This document shows, one piece after another, positions 29,690 through 42,000 of a DNA stretch of 64,000 nt. A program made the position numbers and the translations under genes. The DNA is from Terebella lapidaria (lineage: Eukaryota; Annelida; Polychaeta; Terebellida; Terebellidae). The notes under the pieces were generated by a model. That model made no database searches. It saw only the letters and a program-made list of their open reading frames with translations, and was not told the origin of the DNA. The DNA is taken from assembly GCA_949152475.1 (NCBI GenBank), contig OX424563.1, positions 25,331,001 through 25,395,000 of the forward strand, given 5' to 3'. Numbering within the stretch: the stretch's first letter is position 1; each line of letters opens with the position of its first letter.

Positions 29690-30860
29690 GACAATATATA
29701 TTTTAGATCTTAGCCGTCATTTGGTCAATTCAAGGTCACAAGAATATTCAGCATAATTATTTCTGGTATGTCCACAATTTATTCCTAAGCTGTAAAGTCG
29801 ATAATAAGTGAGATATTAGCCATTTTGTGATCTGACGTCAAAGGTCAAGTTCAAAGTCATGAGTATATTCAGCATTTATCATTTCCTATATGTTCGCAAT
29901 TGAATCCTAACCTGTAAAGAAGATAATAAGCGAGATATTACCATTCTGTTATCTGAAAATGATGTCAAAAGTCACATTCAAGGTCACCAGAATTTTCAGC
30001 ATAATATATCATTCCCTATAAGTTCACTATGGACTCCTAAGCCATAGAGTCGATAATAAGCGAGATATTAGCCATTTTGTCCTGTGACTTTGAAAATGAG
30101 GTCATAGGTCAAACTCAAGGTCATAAGAATATTCGGCGTATATCATTTCCTATATGTCCACAATTGATTCTTACGTTGTAAAGTCGATAGTGAGCGAGAT
30201 ATTAGCCATTTTGTGATCTGACCTTGAAAATGAGGTCAAAGGTCAAATTCAAGATCATGAAAATATTCGTCATACATCATTTCCTATATGTCCACAATTC
30301 ATTCCCAAGGTGTGAAGTCGATAATAAGCGAGATATTAGCCATTTTGTGGTCTGACCTTGAAAATGAGGTCAAAGGTCAAATTTATATCATTTCCTAACT
30401 TATAATATTATATCATTTCCTATATGTCCACAATTGATTCATAATCTAAAATCTCAATATGAAGTGATGATATATTAAGAATAATGTGATTGATTATAAA
30501 GCATAGGAGAATTTAACATGGGAAAGTCCGATTTGGTGCCAAGTTTGGGCCAAAATTGCCCACTTCGAGCTATTCAAGGCAACGAAACTTATACACATCA
30601 CAGGGGTACACATGAGGAGTTTTATGCATCAAAAAGAAAAAAGTTACTGAACAGTCTTTGAGAAATTGGCCGCCAAAGTCCAAAATTGACCGTTTTCCGA
30701 CAAAAACGGCCGCCATTTCGAGAAAAATGTGAAAATCAAAAACCTAAAACATACTTCCCTCTTGAGATAATTTTAAGCATTTTTGTGTTTTCAATAGTAA
30801 ACTTCAAAGATAAAATCGTTGACGGACGGACGGACGACGGACGCAACGCTATCATCTACT
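29690..30860 (-). mobile_element. Foldback repeat family 2, copy with expanded tandem core
   Basis: 30450-30860 matches 43227-43690 in inverse orientation. 29700-30440 is a tandem array of about five units of 124-134 bases plus a partial one, each with TCATTTCCTATATGTCCACAA, CGATAATAAGCGAGATATTA and a GGTCAAAGGTCA-type stretch. The plus-strand copy at 43227 has only one such unit, so the array grew inside the element. Confidence 0.75.
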
Positions 30861-31900
30861 GAGTCCAGTTCAGGATTCTCGTGTACACCTACAAAGCCAT
30901 GAGCGATCAATAATCGGCCTCTATCAGATACTTGAAGTTCATGCGATACTGCGATCTTTGAGATCACTTGACTCCTTTACACATCGAGTGCTAAGAATGA
31001 AAATGGTTTTCCTGCAGGAATCGTTTCTTGGACCAAGTCTGTGGGATGTTTTGCCAAGGCACCTTGAAGAAGAGGGATCACTAATCATTTTCAATAAACT
31101 TTTTAAAACAAATTCATCTTACACTGGCCAATAACTCAATTACTTATTTATATGTTTTCTTTTAAAGCAACTGCCTTTGAAAACAGGCAATATTTTTTTT
31201 AAAAACTATGTTTCATATCAAACATGTGAAATTAACTGAATGATACCTGCTCGCATCAAATATTATGACTGCAACCAGACCTTTGGGACAAAATTGCTCA
31301 TTTGAACAGGCGGTTCACGTGTAAATACAGGAACTGTATCCATCACACGAAGATGTAAACAAAGCATAAAAGTGCAAAATGGACTGACATTCAAACGCAA
31401 ACCACCTTATATCACTGATTATTTTCTCATATTTACACTATAATTACAGATACAATATGGAAAATGTACTCGATGTGGAATTTCAAGGGCAATTTGGGCA
31501 TTTGTTTACAATCGCGTTTGATGGACACACTTCGTTTGTTTATATACAAAACCACCTCGATACAAAACCGCCATAAAATGTGTGTTAAAACGGTTGGAAA
31601 AACAACTTGGACGAATTGTAATTGTCAAAATCAATGTGCACATGTTTTGTTATCTTGTATTAGACGAGTTTCACTAAATTGACATTTTTTTTGCATACAT
31701 TCGAAGGCAGTTGCTTTGGATGTTTATTAAAAACTTTAAACTTTATTTATTATACAACAATTGATGACAAGCATGAGCCTATATTAACATATATTGTGGT
31801 CTCGGATCTTGGCGTAAAGGTGGTCATTAATGTAAGAGGAAACCAGAGAACCTGGTGAAAACTGAGTTGCCTGTTTTGGCGACCACATGCATGTTCATTA
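30861..31900. other. Intergenic sequence between the two zinc-finger loci
   Basis: No coding exon or clear repeat recognised. It may hold 5' noncoding exons or promoters of the divergent loci, but no signal lets me place them. Confidence 0.35.
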
Positions 31901-33472
31901 CAAGGGCGGGTATAGGATTTTGGGAGGGGGGGGGGGGAAACCCTTCGATCGATAGAGCAGCGAGGGAAGCCAGCCCATATCGGCCGGGGGTCTGGGGCCC
32001 GCGTAAGGGCCCCAGACGCTGAAGGTTTATGCACATCCAATGCTGTGTTCTAGGGCTCTCCTTGGACCAATTTCATGCCCTTGGAGAGTTTATGAATGCC
32101 TGATCTGGGGTGGATCGAGGGTTTTGAAGGAAGGCCAAGATATGAAATGTTGTGAAGCGAGTTGGCGTAGATCGAGGGTCTGAGGCCCGTGTGCAAAACG
32201 AGCCCATGTCGGCGGGGGGTCGGGGGGTCACGTGACCAAAGAAGTTAAAGGGTATATATCACGAAAATATGATATCAGCTTATTTGAAGCCACTCGTTGA
32301 GTTGAATAGAACAGTCTCTACAGAATGTTGATATCTCGATTTGTTAAAAAGTTATGGCTATTTCAATTTAAAATCCGGCAAATTTCTCCAGATAGTCTTG
32401 AAAAATCTGTCAGCTAATTAGTATGCAAATAAGATGTGTGACGTCATTGACAGCTTGCTTTTTAATGAGGCGATTTAACATGTCACAATTAAGCATTTGA
32501 GCTCATATTTGGTCAACGAAACTCATCAGATATATCGTTCAGTAGGAATAGTCAGTGAGTGCTTATAAATTTTGGTTGCCATGGCAACCAATGGGCTGAT
32601 TTTGCCCTTAGCAACCAAGTTGCTAAGGCTGGTATTCAATTTGAAATATGATATGAAAGTATCAAACCTAACTTAGATAGCAGAGTAGTGACTGTATTTT
32701 GTGGAATTGATCAACGAAATGTTCAAAACACACCTTAGCAACCGATACAGGCCTGAGAAATCACTGACGTTTAGAGCCATTCGTAGAAAATGGATGCTAT
32801 TACTGCTGGTTTCCGAAGCCTGTATTGGTTGCTAAGGGTTGTGTTCAGACATTTTGATGATATATTCATCAATATATTGTCATTACTCTATTGTCTGAAA
32901 TGGTTTCATGATTGTATATATTGTTCTTAATCAGATATTGTCCTTAGCAACCATGGTTGCTAAGGCCCCAACCAGACCATTGGTTGCCATGGCAACCACG
33001 AATTTCTTGAAATCACTGATTATTCGAACTAAAAAGCATAAAAAATGGGTTTTGGTGAACACATATGGATACAAACGGTCTCATTGTTCCATTTAAAAAC
33101 GCCTAATTAAAAAGCAGTCTGTCAATGACGTTATACATCTCATTTGCATATTAATTAGCTGTCAGACTTTGTTTTCAGGTTCTATAATTATGTACATATT
33201 CAAAGTGTCATAACTTTGGAAGGAATCATGATATCAATATGCTGTTTGTTCAGTTCAAAAAGTGCTTTCACATACACACCAAAAACCAATATATAATTTT
33301 TGTGATATATACCCTTTAAAGCTACTTCCCGGTGTAATTTATCTAGAAAACACTTCTTCCCCTCTCTTTTTCTCTCCTTTCCTTCTTTTTTTTCTTCTCT
33401 TTTTCCTTCTTTTTTGGGGGGAGGGGAGGGGGGAGGGGCAAAGCCCCCTTGCCCCCCCTAAACCCGCCCCTG
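31901..33472. mobile_element. hAT-like element, interrupted
   Basis: Left end CAAGGGCGGGTATAGG and right end CCTAAACCCGCCCCTG are near-complementary; CAGGGGCGGG-type tips are usual for hAT elements. Flanks TTCATTA and ATCATTA could be a worn target duplication. It is G-rich near both ends and contains a perfect hairpin GTCTGGGGCCC/GGGCCCCAGAC near 31990. Most of its length is another element at 32249-33315. Confidence 0.6.
32249..33315. mobile_element. TTAA-flanked foldback element nested in the hAT-like element
   Basis: Ends AGGGTATATATCAC and GTGATATATACCCT, flanked by TTAA (32245-32248 and 33316-33319). Most of both halves are diverged inverted repeats, with TTGCCATGGCAACC palindromes near the centre. 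Could be piggyBac-type by target site. About 1.07 kb, non-coding. Confidence 0.8.
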
Positions 33473-34325
33473 ATCATTATGCATATTTTTTTTTGTAGAG
33501 CACCTTTGAACGTAATTTTGCTATGAAAAGGGTGCTGTATGAATATGGCAAGATAAATAAATAAAATAACATAAATAATTATGAATATTATAGCTGATAG
33601 GCGAAATGTCATGGTGAAATATGTCCAACATATCCCTCGGAAAAAATATTAATAGCCTACATCTCACTGACTAATAAATGAATCCAAAATAATGTTTGTC
33701 TCTGTTCATTCTCCAATGTGAAAATAAAATATCCTAAATTATACCTAACTCAACTCAGAATATTATAAACCAGATATAAGAACCCCGCTTCCAATCGATC
33801 ATGATAAAGCTTGAAGCGCCGGACTGTGTTCTCGTGTTTGAACATCGGTATTCCGAATCATCGGATTGAAGTAAATCTTATGCTATTTTTTTTGCTAATT
33901 TCTGAGATATTCAAACATCATCCGAATTATTTCAGAAGCTCATTGTCTACACAAATGCTAAATTCGCAAACTCCCGAATTCTCATTCTCGCTTTGCCATA
34001 CCATCGATATGCATCGATAGACGCAAAGCTCTAAGATATTTCCTGTATAATCAGTTACGGTTGTCTGCGGTGAAAAAAGAGGGTGGTGCTGATTGGCGCG
34101 AAGAAATCACGTGATCATAGCGGGACTCCCTGGAAGAATTTCACGCTTTTTGATCTTTTCGCTGAAAGAAATCCAGTGAGCCTTTTATCGTAACGATAGT
34201 ATGTAGATCTATCTCCAACGTATTTCGCATAGCCTGTAGATAGATGTTAGAAGAAGAATTGCCTGCGCCATGTTGTTACTCTGGAACTCCCAAGTCTCAT
34301 TGACGTTAGAACTAAATAGAGTTCG
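33473..34325. other. Spacer without recognised content
   Basis: AT-rich; I see no gene or clear repeat in this 850-base stretch. Confidence 0.4.
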
Positions 34326-34369
34326 GGTACCCGTCGACTCGTCCGGGCCCTACGACCTGCCTACGACTA

Positions 34370-34582
34370 CGAGCCATCCGTCCTAAATCCGCCGCATCCC
34401 AAAATTCGCCAACTCAATATTATCAGAGGTCAGAAACTTGTTCTCAATACAAACTGCTGGTACAAAGATTGAATATCAGAGTCTCGATTGATGATAAAAT
34501 TGGTTGGTTTCATTTGCATTACAAGGTCTGAAAACCCTGTTGGCGAATTTGGGACTGCGGCGAATTTAGGACAGATGGCTCG
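34370..34582. mobile_element. MITE family 1, copy 3
   Basis: Uninterrupted copy of the 24024 element with CGAGCCATCCGTCC and GGACAGATGGCTCG ends and TA on both sides. 213 bases. Confidence 0.88.
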
Positions 34583-34584
34583 TA

Positions 34585-34686
34585 GGCCCTACTGGTTTAT
34601 CTCGGCACGAGTGTCACCAAATCTTTGCCGAGCCTTTAGGCGAGGCTTAGATGGTGACACGAGTGCTGAGATAAACCAGTAGGGCC
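34585..34686. repeat. Short near-perfect hairpin
   Basis: GGCCCTACTGGTTTATCTC...GTGTCACCA is answered by TGGTGACAC...GAGATAAACCAGTAGGGCC. Arms of about 36 bases with one or two mismatches around a 30-base loop. Either a tiny foldback element or part of the larger palindromic complex next to it. Confidence 0.8.
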
Positions 34687-34690
34687 CGGA

Positions 34691-35394
34691 CTTACTGTGT
34701 ACAGCGCTGTATTGAACGTATACATCGCTGTGCCGAGCCAATGGCTCGCGCCTGGCCGCGAAAATTGAAAATCTTGATCGAAGTATTTGAGGCATAATTA
34801 TCGTGCAGTGCATTCCAAAAACTGTGCAGTCTGTTCCAGCTAGCGTGCAGCGACATCGCTGCAGTCTTAGTTGGGCGATTTCTACCGAAAATTCCAAACA
34901 AACTCACTATTCATTTCCACACGTATTTCGTGAAGTTTTTGTTGACATCTGCCGCCATATTCTGGGCTGTTCTGCATACGCATGTCAGAGGTCAACTGAA
35001 TATTTGCATACTAGGTCGAGGTCACATTATCTGCGAATGTTCGTGCGCATGGGCAGCTAATGTGACCTCGACCTAGTATGCAAATATTTAGCTGACCTCT
35101 GACCTGCGCATGCGCACAATGGCTTATGGCGACCTGAGATATCAACGGAAACTCGATAAATGTATCCTGAAAAAAATGGACATTTACATTATATTTTTTC
35201 ATAGAAATCGCCCAACTAAGACTGCAGCGATGTCGCTGCACGCTAGCTGGAACAGACCACACAGTTTTTGGAATGCACTGCACGATAATTATGCCTCAAA
35301 TACTTCGATCAAGAGTTTCAATTTTCGCGGCCAGGCGCGAGCCATTGGCCCGGCACAGCGATGTATACGTTCAATACAGCGCTGTACACAGTAA
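34691..35394. repeat. 704-base palindrome with nested inner palindrome
   Basis: Outer arms 34691-34893 and 35195-35394 are almost exact reverse complements (CTTACTGTGTACAGCGCTG against CAGCGCTGTACACAGTAAG). The middle arms are more diverged, and an inner pair (about 34975-35035 and 35055-35118) is again close. No coding capacity. Likely a foldback element, or two inverted copies of one repeat. Confidence 0.85.
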
Positions 35395-35803
35395 GGCCCG
35401 GACGAGTCGACAGGTATCCGAATTCGGGGCGGGTTATAGATCTACAATTACCCGGGTTAGAATTTTTCATTACCCGTACGGCGTACCCGAAAACGAATAA
35501 AGATATAGTTCTTGCATTGAATATTAACGATAAACACTAGTAAAATCGCAAGAATGACAAGTAAATCATCGGAAAATATCTAAGTAGTTTTACGAGATCT
35601 TTTTCAAACTTGAAAATAAACACAGACGAAACAAATAATATGTGTCAAAGTTCGATGACTGGCATTTATGTGTTACAAATTGCTCCTGTGAGTCTCATTT
35701 AACACTGTTTAAACATTGATATATATTTGGACGGGTTACCCGGGGTGGGTCGGGTCAGACCATACGGGTACCCGGGTCGGAATTTTTCGACTCGTCCGGG
35801 CCC
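35395..35803. mobile_element. Inverted-repeat element with GGCCCGGACGAGTCGA ends
   Basis: Left end GGCCCGGACGAGTCGA, right end TCGACTCGTCCGGGCC. Both ends go on with ACCCGGGT-type motifs. An isolated right end of the same family lies at 34334-34350, which shows that several insertions overlap in this stretch. Confidence 0.75.
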
Positions 35804-37264
35804 TATAAACCAGTATCGCACGACAAACTATGCCGAATGCATTTTCTCGCATAATTTGAGTACATGTACTGTAAACGTACAAAATAAATACACGCGAAAA
35901 TACGGCGAAAATAAATACATATGCAGACCACATCACGCTTGAAAGATTTAATGTGTTCCATCCATGCTGTCGCTTACCATAAAAGGTATTTGTGAGACAG
36001 TTGTCGCCCATAGGTCGCTGAAGATGTCACGTGTCACTCTGACAGTGGGATACTTTTCTGACCAACAGCACTATGTTAGTGTAGTTCGTCGGGAAAATGA
36101 CCAGCCGACAGAACAACTCGTGATATTTGTCTCACAAATGCCTTCCTTGGTTGAGGTCGCCACCGTTAGTTCATGTGCTCTGGCAGACATAAACAATGGG
36201 TAGATTTATTGAGTATTGATCGTTTGTGTTTTGTTCACTGTCTGAACATACTAGTATGCTAGTATAGCAACATACTAGTGCTAGTATAGCAACATACTAG
36301 TGCTAGTATAACGTGAACATACTGTACAAGTATCGTACTACTAATCATTTGCAGTTTATGGCAAACATACATCTGTGATCAATGATATTTGGGCCTTGTG
36401 TATTAAATTGGTACAATTATTTACCAATTTAAAATACCTGATCCCACACCCAACATAAAAACGCGAACTTAAATCCACGCGAACCTGTTGAGATGTTGAA
36501 AACGCGAACATTGATACACGCGAAATTTTATACGTTGACACCCTGCCATGGGTGAAAAAACATGGGTAGTAATGGTAGAAATGGGATATTACCGGGCTAA
36601 AGTGGTAGAATTGGCAGAAACTCCAAGCCAAAATTGCGTATAGAGTAATAGCACTGCACATGTTGTCTAAAATTTGCAATCAGAATACCGGAGGTGAAGT
36701 GTCCTCCCCTCCTTTGGCAAGTGTAAGATGCTGCCTTGAAGTGGCTGTTGGGCCTCGGACCATGACCATCGGCTGATGAAGGGCTCACTTCGCTTGTTTA
36801 GGCCTATGCAAAACTGGGACTCTGATTGCTTTTTGACAGCAAATTAAAAGGAAATCAGATCCAATTTCCGTCCAAACTAGAGAAATTGAAAAACCTAGTT
36901 ATCCCGTGATAAAAGACAATACTAGTATTGATGTTTCCATGTGAAAATGACTTTGAGTGTCAAGTTTTAAGCATGAGTTTACTCAATTTAACATTGGAAT
37001 TTGGTAGAAATTGAACTGTGAAAAACTTCTGACTTATACATATATGTTGTTTTATATTTTTGGAAGAGTTAATTGTTACGGTTAGCTTGGTACAACGAGT
37101 AACCAGTTACCAATTTCGGTACTCGTTGAAATCTTGAGGTACTTCATGCAGTTCACGCGAAAAGTGAATTTGCCATTTAAATGTGATCCTTTTCTGTTGT
37201 TGATTCTTTTTCTGAGCAAATTTTCTCAATGGATTGCTAACACAATCATTCAATGTTTTCACAG
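35804..37264. other. Upstream region of zinc-finger locus 2
   Basis: Probable promoter and 5' noncoding exon region. A short open stretch beginning ATGTCACGTG (36024) is followed by a possible donor (36201), but nothing similar lies upstream of locus 1 and I do not call it. 36400-36540 has CGCGAA motifs like those in the nested MITE at 24078. Tandem repeat at 36240-36320. Confidence 0.35.
36240..36320. repeat. Short tandem repeat, about 26 bases by three
   Basis: Three imperfect copies of a unit containing CATACTAGTGCTAGTATAGC. Local tandem duplication upstream of locus 2. Confidence 0.85.
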
Positions 37265-37294
37265 GTGTCGCTCTGATGTTGACATGCTGGAACT

Positions 37295-39038
37295 ATGGAT
37301 GTGCAGAAGGTATTGAATCCAAGCTTTAATACGAGCTACTTACCAGTAAAGTTCTCACACGTGTTAGAGCTCATATGGTTGTGGTCAATTTGGAGTGTCT
37401 TATTCATACATGTACATTATTTTTGTTTGCAGACAGAGGATGGCTTTGTTGAATTGAACATCCCGGTGGCTATAGTTGGGAATTGTACCACACTCAGTCC
37501 CGGACAAAAAGTTCAGCTCTCAGGCACATCACAGAAACAGCATCCAGGTAAACTCTAGTTCTAGGGTTCCGTAAATGATCACACTGGAGGCTCAATTTCT
37601 TTCGAAACAAATTAATTCCATGGCGTAAATCTCGCTCCATGCATTGTGTAGTCTTTCTGTGTACTCTGTGGAATTTTCCATTTCTTGTTTCATCAGTGTG
37701 GATTGGTTTCATGCATATTTTTCAGAAAAGGCACCGGCGAAAGATATTACCTTGTTTGCAGAACGTCGTGGAGAATGGCTGTCATTTTCCTTGCAAAGTA
37801 AGTGGTCATGCTAAGCCTCATAGCTGCAAAGCATGTTCAGTGTCATGATGCAGTGAGTGGTTTTAAAAAAAAAAGCGTTAAAAATTAGAGGAACTTTTTT
37901 TTACGATTGAAAGAGTTTTCCCATCAATATTCACAATGCAAACATAAAAAATGTGTAGCTCATGTAATTACTGTCTTTTCATGTACATGTGCAGAAAAAT
38001 GAGAATCACTATTCAGTTAAAATTGAACAGCTCATTAACATATTCTTGCTGTGCTTCCAGCAAAGCTAACTGGAGGCCTCTTGCAGGACAAACTGGATGA
38101 AGTATGGAAGTGCGATATCGTTGCCATTGAGTTGGTGGAAACTGCCACATCTTTGCCACAAGAAACCGAGAAACGAACACGAGGGCGTCCCCCGAGAAAA
38201 TTCCTGAGAAAGTCTCCAAGGAAACGTGCTGGCACGAGGAAGTCCACGCAAAAAGTGAATGATGTCTCGGACACTGAGGACACAACTGGAGCAAAGCTGA
38301 GAAAAATCAAATTGGAGCCAACCGAGAAGCGAATTGATACTGTAGAAGCTAGTGAAGAGCAAGCTGTTCGCCCGGAAGATGTGTCAACAGACAACGTGGA
38401 AGCTGCCACCGAGGGTCAAGATTCGCAAGAGATCGGAGTCATAGTTAAGTCTGAGGCCACTGGTGTTCAGGAGGGCGGGAGTGCAGAAGAGCAAGATGAT
38501 GAGGAGGACCACCAACCAAATGACTTTGATGTTGCGGAGGATGATGATGATGATGGTGATAAAAATACTGGTCCTGAGGTAGTCATCGACCATAGTCAAT
38601 TGGTCAGCGTACTTGGAGAGTCCCAGGAGCCTAATGGCGATAACAGTCAGGTTGGAACAGAGGTGAAAGATGGCGGCACAGACGCTCCGATGGAAGACCC
38701 TGCACCTGGAACATCTGGCAAGCAGCAGCAGCCGCAGCTGCAGTCAAGGAGACGCAAAAAGTATGACCGATCAAAATACAAGGAAGGTCCGCGCAAGGCA
38801 AGGCACAAAACCACAGAGTCGTTGGAGAATGTCGCTTGTAAGCACTGCAACAGAACCTGGTTCGTCAGTTTCAAGTCCTACCATCGACACATTAACAACT
38901 GTGCCCAGGACCCTGCAAACCGGACCAGAGAGGAGACGGAAGAAGAGAAAGAGATTCGACTCAAGTTCACCTGCAAGATCTGCAACATGGCTTGCGGCAA
39001 GGATCGACTGAAAAGACATCTTGAGATCGCTCATCAAA
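37295..39038 (+). CDS. Common N-terminal exons of zinc-finger locus 2
   Basis: ATG at 37295 (MDVQK) in an exon that starts at 37265 after TTTTCACAG, so noncoding exons lie upstream. Residues 6-90 form the same unrecognised domain as in locus 1: DGFVELNIPVAIVGNCTTLS, then FAERRGEWLSFSLQ, then LQDKLDEVWKCDIVAIE. Exon 4 continues with an AT-hook motif (RGRPPRK) followed by KSPRKRAGTRK, a long acidic stretch with a run of Asp (about residues 160-240), and two fingers: CKHC...HINNC (CCHC type) and CKIC...HLEIAH. The order acidic versus basic is swapped relative to locus 1. The donor at 39039 (AAAGTAAGT) leaves phase 1. Confidence 0.85.
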
Positions 39039-42000
39039 GTAAGTACTTTACATTGTTTTATTGCATTTCACAGATGCAGTGCTGTCATCCAGATTGGTAT
39101 AGAAATGTTCTGGCTTCTACATGTACAGTATAAATCTGTATCACTTTTTACAATGTCATAGTTGCATGGTAGACATTCTCCCAGGAATGCCTATAGTGCC
39201 CTTGACCTATCATTCTGTGAGATCAATAATTCCAATCTGGATGATGCCTGGATTTGATTACTTAGTACTTAAATAAACAAATATACATATAGACAAAACA
39301 GTGTACTCTGGGGCTGAGATTTGGACTGCATGTTGTTTGAAATGCACATGATTTGTAATTTGTCCTTCCTCTGATGGCAATCAGGTTTGTTCTGATCAGT
39401 AGTTTCAATGCACGTCCAGTTCAGATTTCTGCTCCAACCATCAATCACATGTTCAAATATTCGTAACATGAACATATACTATAGTATATAAATAATCACA
39501 CAAAGCAAAGTACATGTGACAACTATTAGCGAATGCATGACCATCATGTGGGGATTTTAACACAACCTAAATAAAATATGTGTTGAAACATGTAAGCCAA
39601 TTTCTTGGGGCCTTTGTCAAAACACATGATTGGCATGCATTCACTATTTGGAAGTGTCTGAACATACACAAGTTGAAGGCATATTGTCGACGAAGTTCTT
39701 TGGTACACTACCCTTGTAAGAAAATACTCAAAACTACTTTTTGTACATAAAATAGTTTATGCCAAGACCTCCAATGAGAATCCAACAGCGATGGTGTACT
39801 CGACAATTTTGTTGATTATATGCCTTTAATCTACATTATATTCAGTGAGATAGTTAACCTGGGAAGGCTCCATTTGTCATGGCACACATGATAACTAGGT
39901 GGAATATCCCCTGCAGTGGCTATTATGAAAAGCAGTTGGAGCCTATCATGTTAACCATCTTTCTGTACATTCGATACACTCATTACTATGAAATTATGAG
40001 GTTGTTATGAAGTTATGAGAGGTGCTTTTGATATACCGTATTGGTCTTAATAGTAGCACGGGGAGCCAAAGCAAGACCTCCTGCAGCAGAGCGTACAAAA
40101 ATGGGGTCAAACTTGAGTTCAAATTTAGGAAAAATCACTGAATAATATAGTTATAGTCTTGAAGCCTTCTATCCCCTTCATTTAAATTCAAATAACATAA
40201 ATATGTGGATTGGAAAACTCCCAAGATTTATTAGAAAGATATGAACAAAAGGTTACATAAATCTAACTGTTTTGGGGAAAAGAGCGGGCACTACTATCAG
40301 GGCACGTGCAACTATTAGGACCAATACGTTAACCTCGAATTGGGCTGAATTGACTTAATCCATGACTGGACCACCATATTTATGTAATATGTATGAGCTG
40401 CATAAGGATCATATATTCATTGATTTATGGAAAGATGTGCTTGCAATTCCACTGGTTTGATATTATTCCCTGGCTTCGTCCTGTCGATTGGAGTTCCTGT
40501 GTTAGTCTTGGAGATACCCTGTGAAGTTGGTTCTCGATGCTGTTGTCATGTTCAGATTGTTCAGGCCTGGTTTTCCCATTTACGCTTGTTATGCTGTTTA
40601 CACTTTATTCTTAGTTATTCTGGTTTTGGGAGGAATTACTAATTTTTAAGAACATTTTCCAGATTGTTGAACATCATCATGTTTGACAGTCAGGGATCGG
40701 CCACTCCAGTCTTTTCTGTTAGGCTCAGAGGGAAGTAAATGGTGTTTCACCTTTTCATTAGGTATCCAAAATGCATACATGTGGTGTTGTATGGTTTGTT
40801 CAATATACAACACGGCAAGTACTCCGTATTGTGGCAATCAGTATGAATTTCGCAATGCCCTGTATCAAGCAGCAGAGCGCCTGTGTTGAACATTAACACA
40901 ATGCTTGAGTAGATCAGAGACACTTAAGTTCAACATAAAATGTTGTGTTTCATGTGTTTAGGTGCATGGTCAGGGTGTAAAGTGAACTAAATTGTTACAA
41001 ATGAAAGGGAGAGAAAAAATCCTTAAAAATAAACATCACAACTTACATTTAACTATACAGATCTTTGTATATACATGTATAGATTATAGATTGTCGTAAG
41101 TAACACCTATTGATACTCCCGATCATATGGAGCTTGTGGAATGACACCGTGATTTCCTCACATAATACCAAGCTGTAGAAAAAAAGAAACAAAACAAGTA
41201 CGTGGCCATCTAAATAGGCACTTTCTGGAGGGGATATTTTTACTTTTCAAAATTCAACTTCATTTCAGTTTTGGTATCGAAACACAATCCTCGCAAAACA
41301 AACAGTGACAAGAGATGTGAGTTTTGTGGCATCACCTTCGCGAGTTTGACAACATTGAGTCGACACAGGAGATTCAAGTGCTTGAAGAATCCTAATGCCA
41401 GGATAGGGATGCAGAAGCGCTGCAAATATTGTGGATCATCATTCGACGTCAAGGACCTTCAAGGTCATATCAGAAGAATTCACCCAAATGGATTCAAGCA
41501 AATATGTGATATCTGCGGCAAAGTTTTCACCTCCAGGCTTGGGATGTACTGTCACAGAAGAACACATTTTGAGGCGTCCTACAAGTATCGGTGCAACACA
41601 TGTAACAAAACGTTTGTTCAGAGAGGCAGATATGAGGAGCACCTCACCGTACATTCAGGTAAGAAATATTGTGGTCAATTGATAGAATTGATGCATTTTG
41701 ACATTGTGCTCACTGCTTCTATTGAGACTGCTTATATCTAAATTGGCAACTTTTTAATTGATATTCGCAGACGTGCGCGACACAATGTGCAGTCTTTGTG
41801 GGAAAAAGTTCAAAGGTAAGAAGGCTCTTAGGCAGCATCACTATACAGTTCACAAAAACAGATACAAGTACCACTGTGATAAGTGCGGACACGGCATGTC
41901 GAAGCTTCAATACCTGGAGTCGCATAAGTGTGATCGAGTACGGAGGAAGCAAGGCAGTCATGATACAACTATGGCAAAACCCCATATGGACTTTGATACA

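Noticed and set aside
36024-36203. Possible first coding exon of zinc-finger locus 2 beginning MSRVTLTVGYF
   Set aside because: No counterpart upstream of locus 1, and the exon at 37265-37309 already has a start codon after a good acceptor. The possible donor at 36201 is unsupported.
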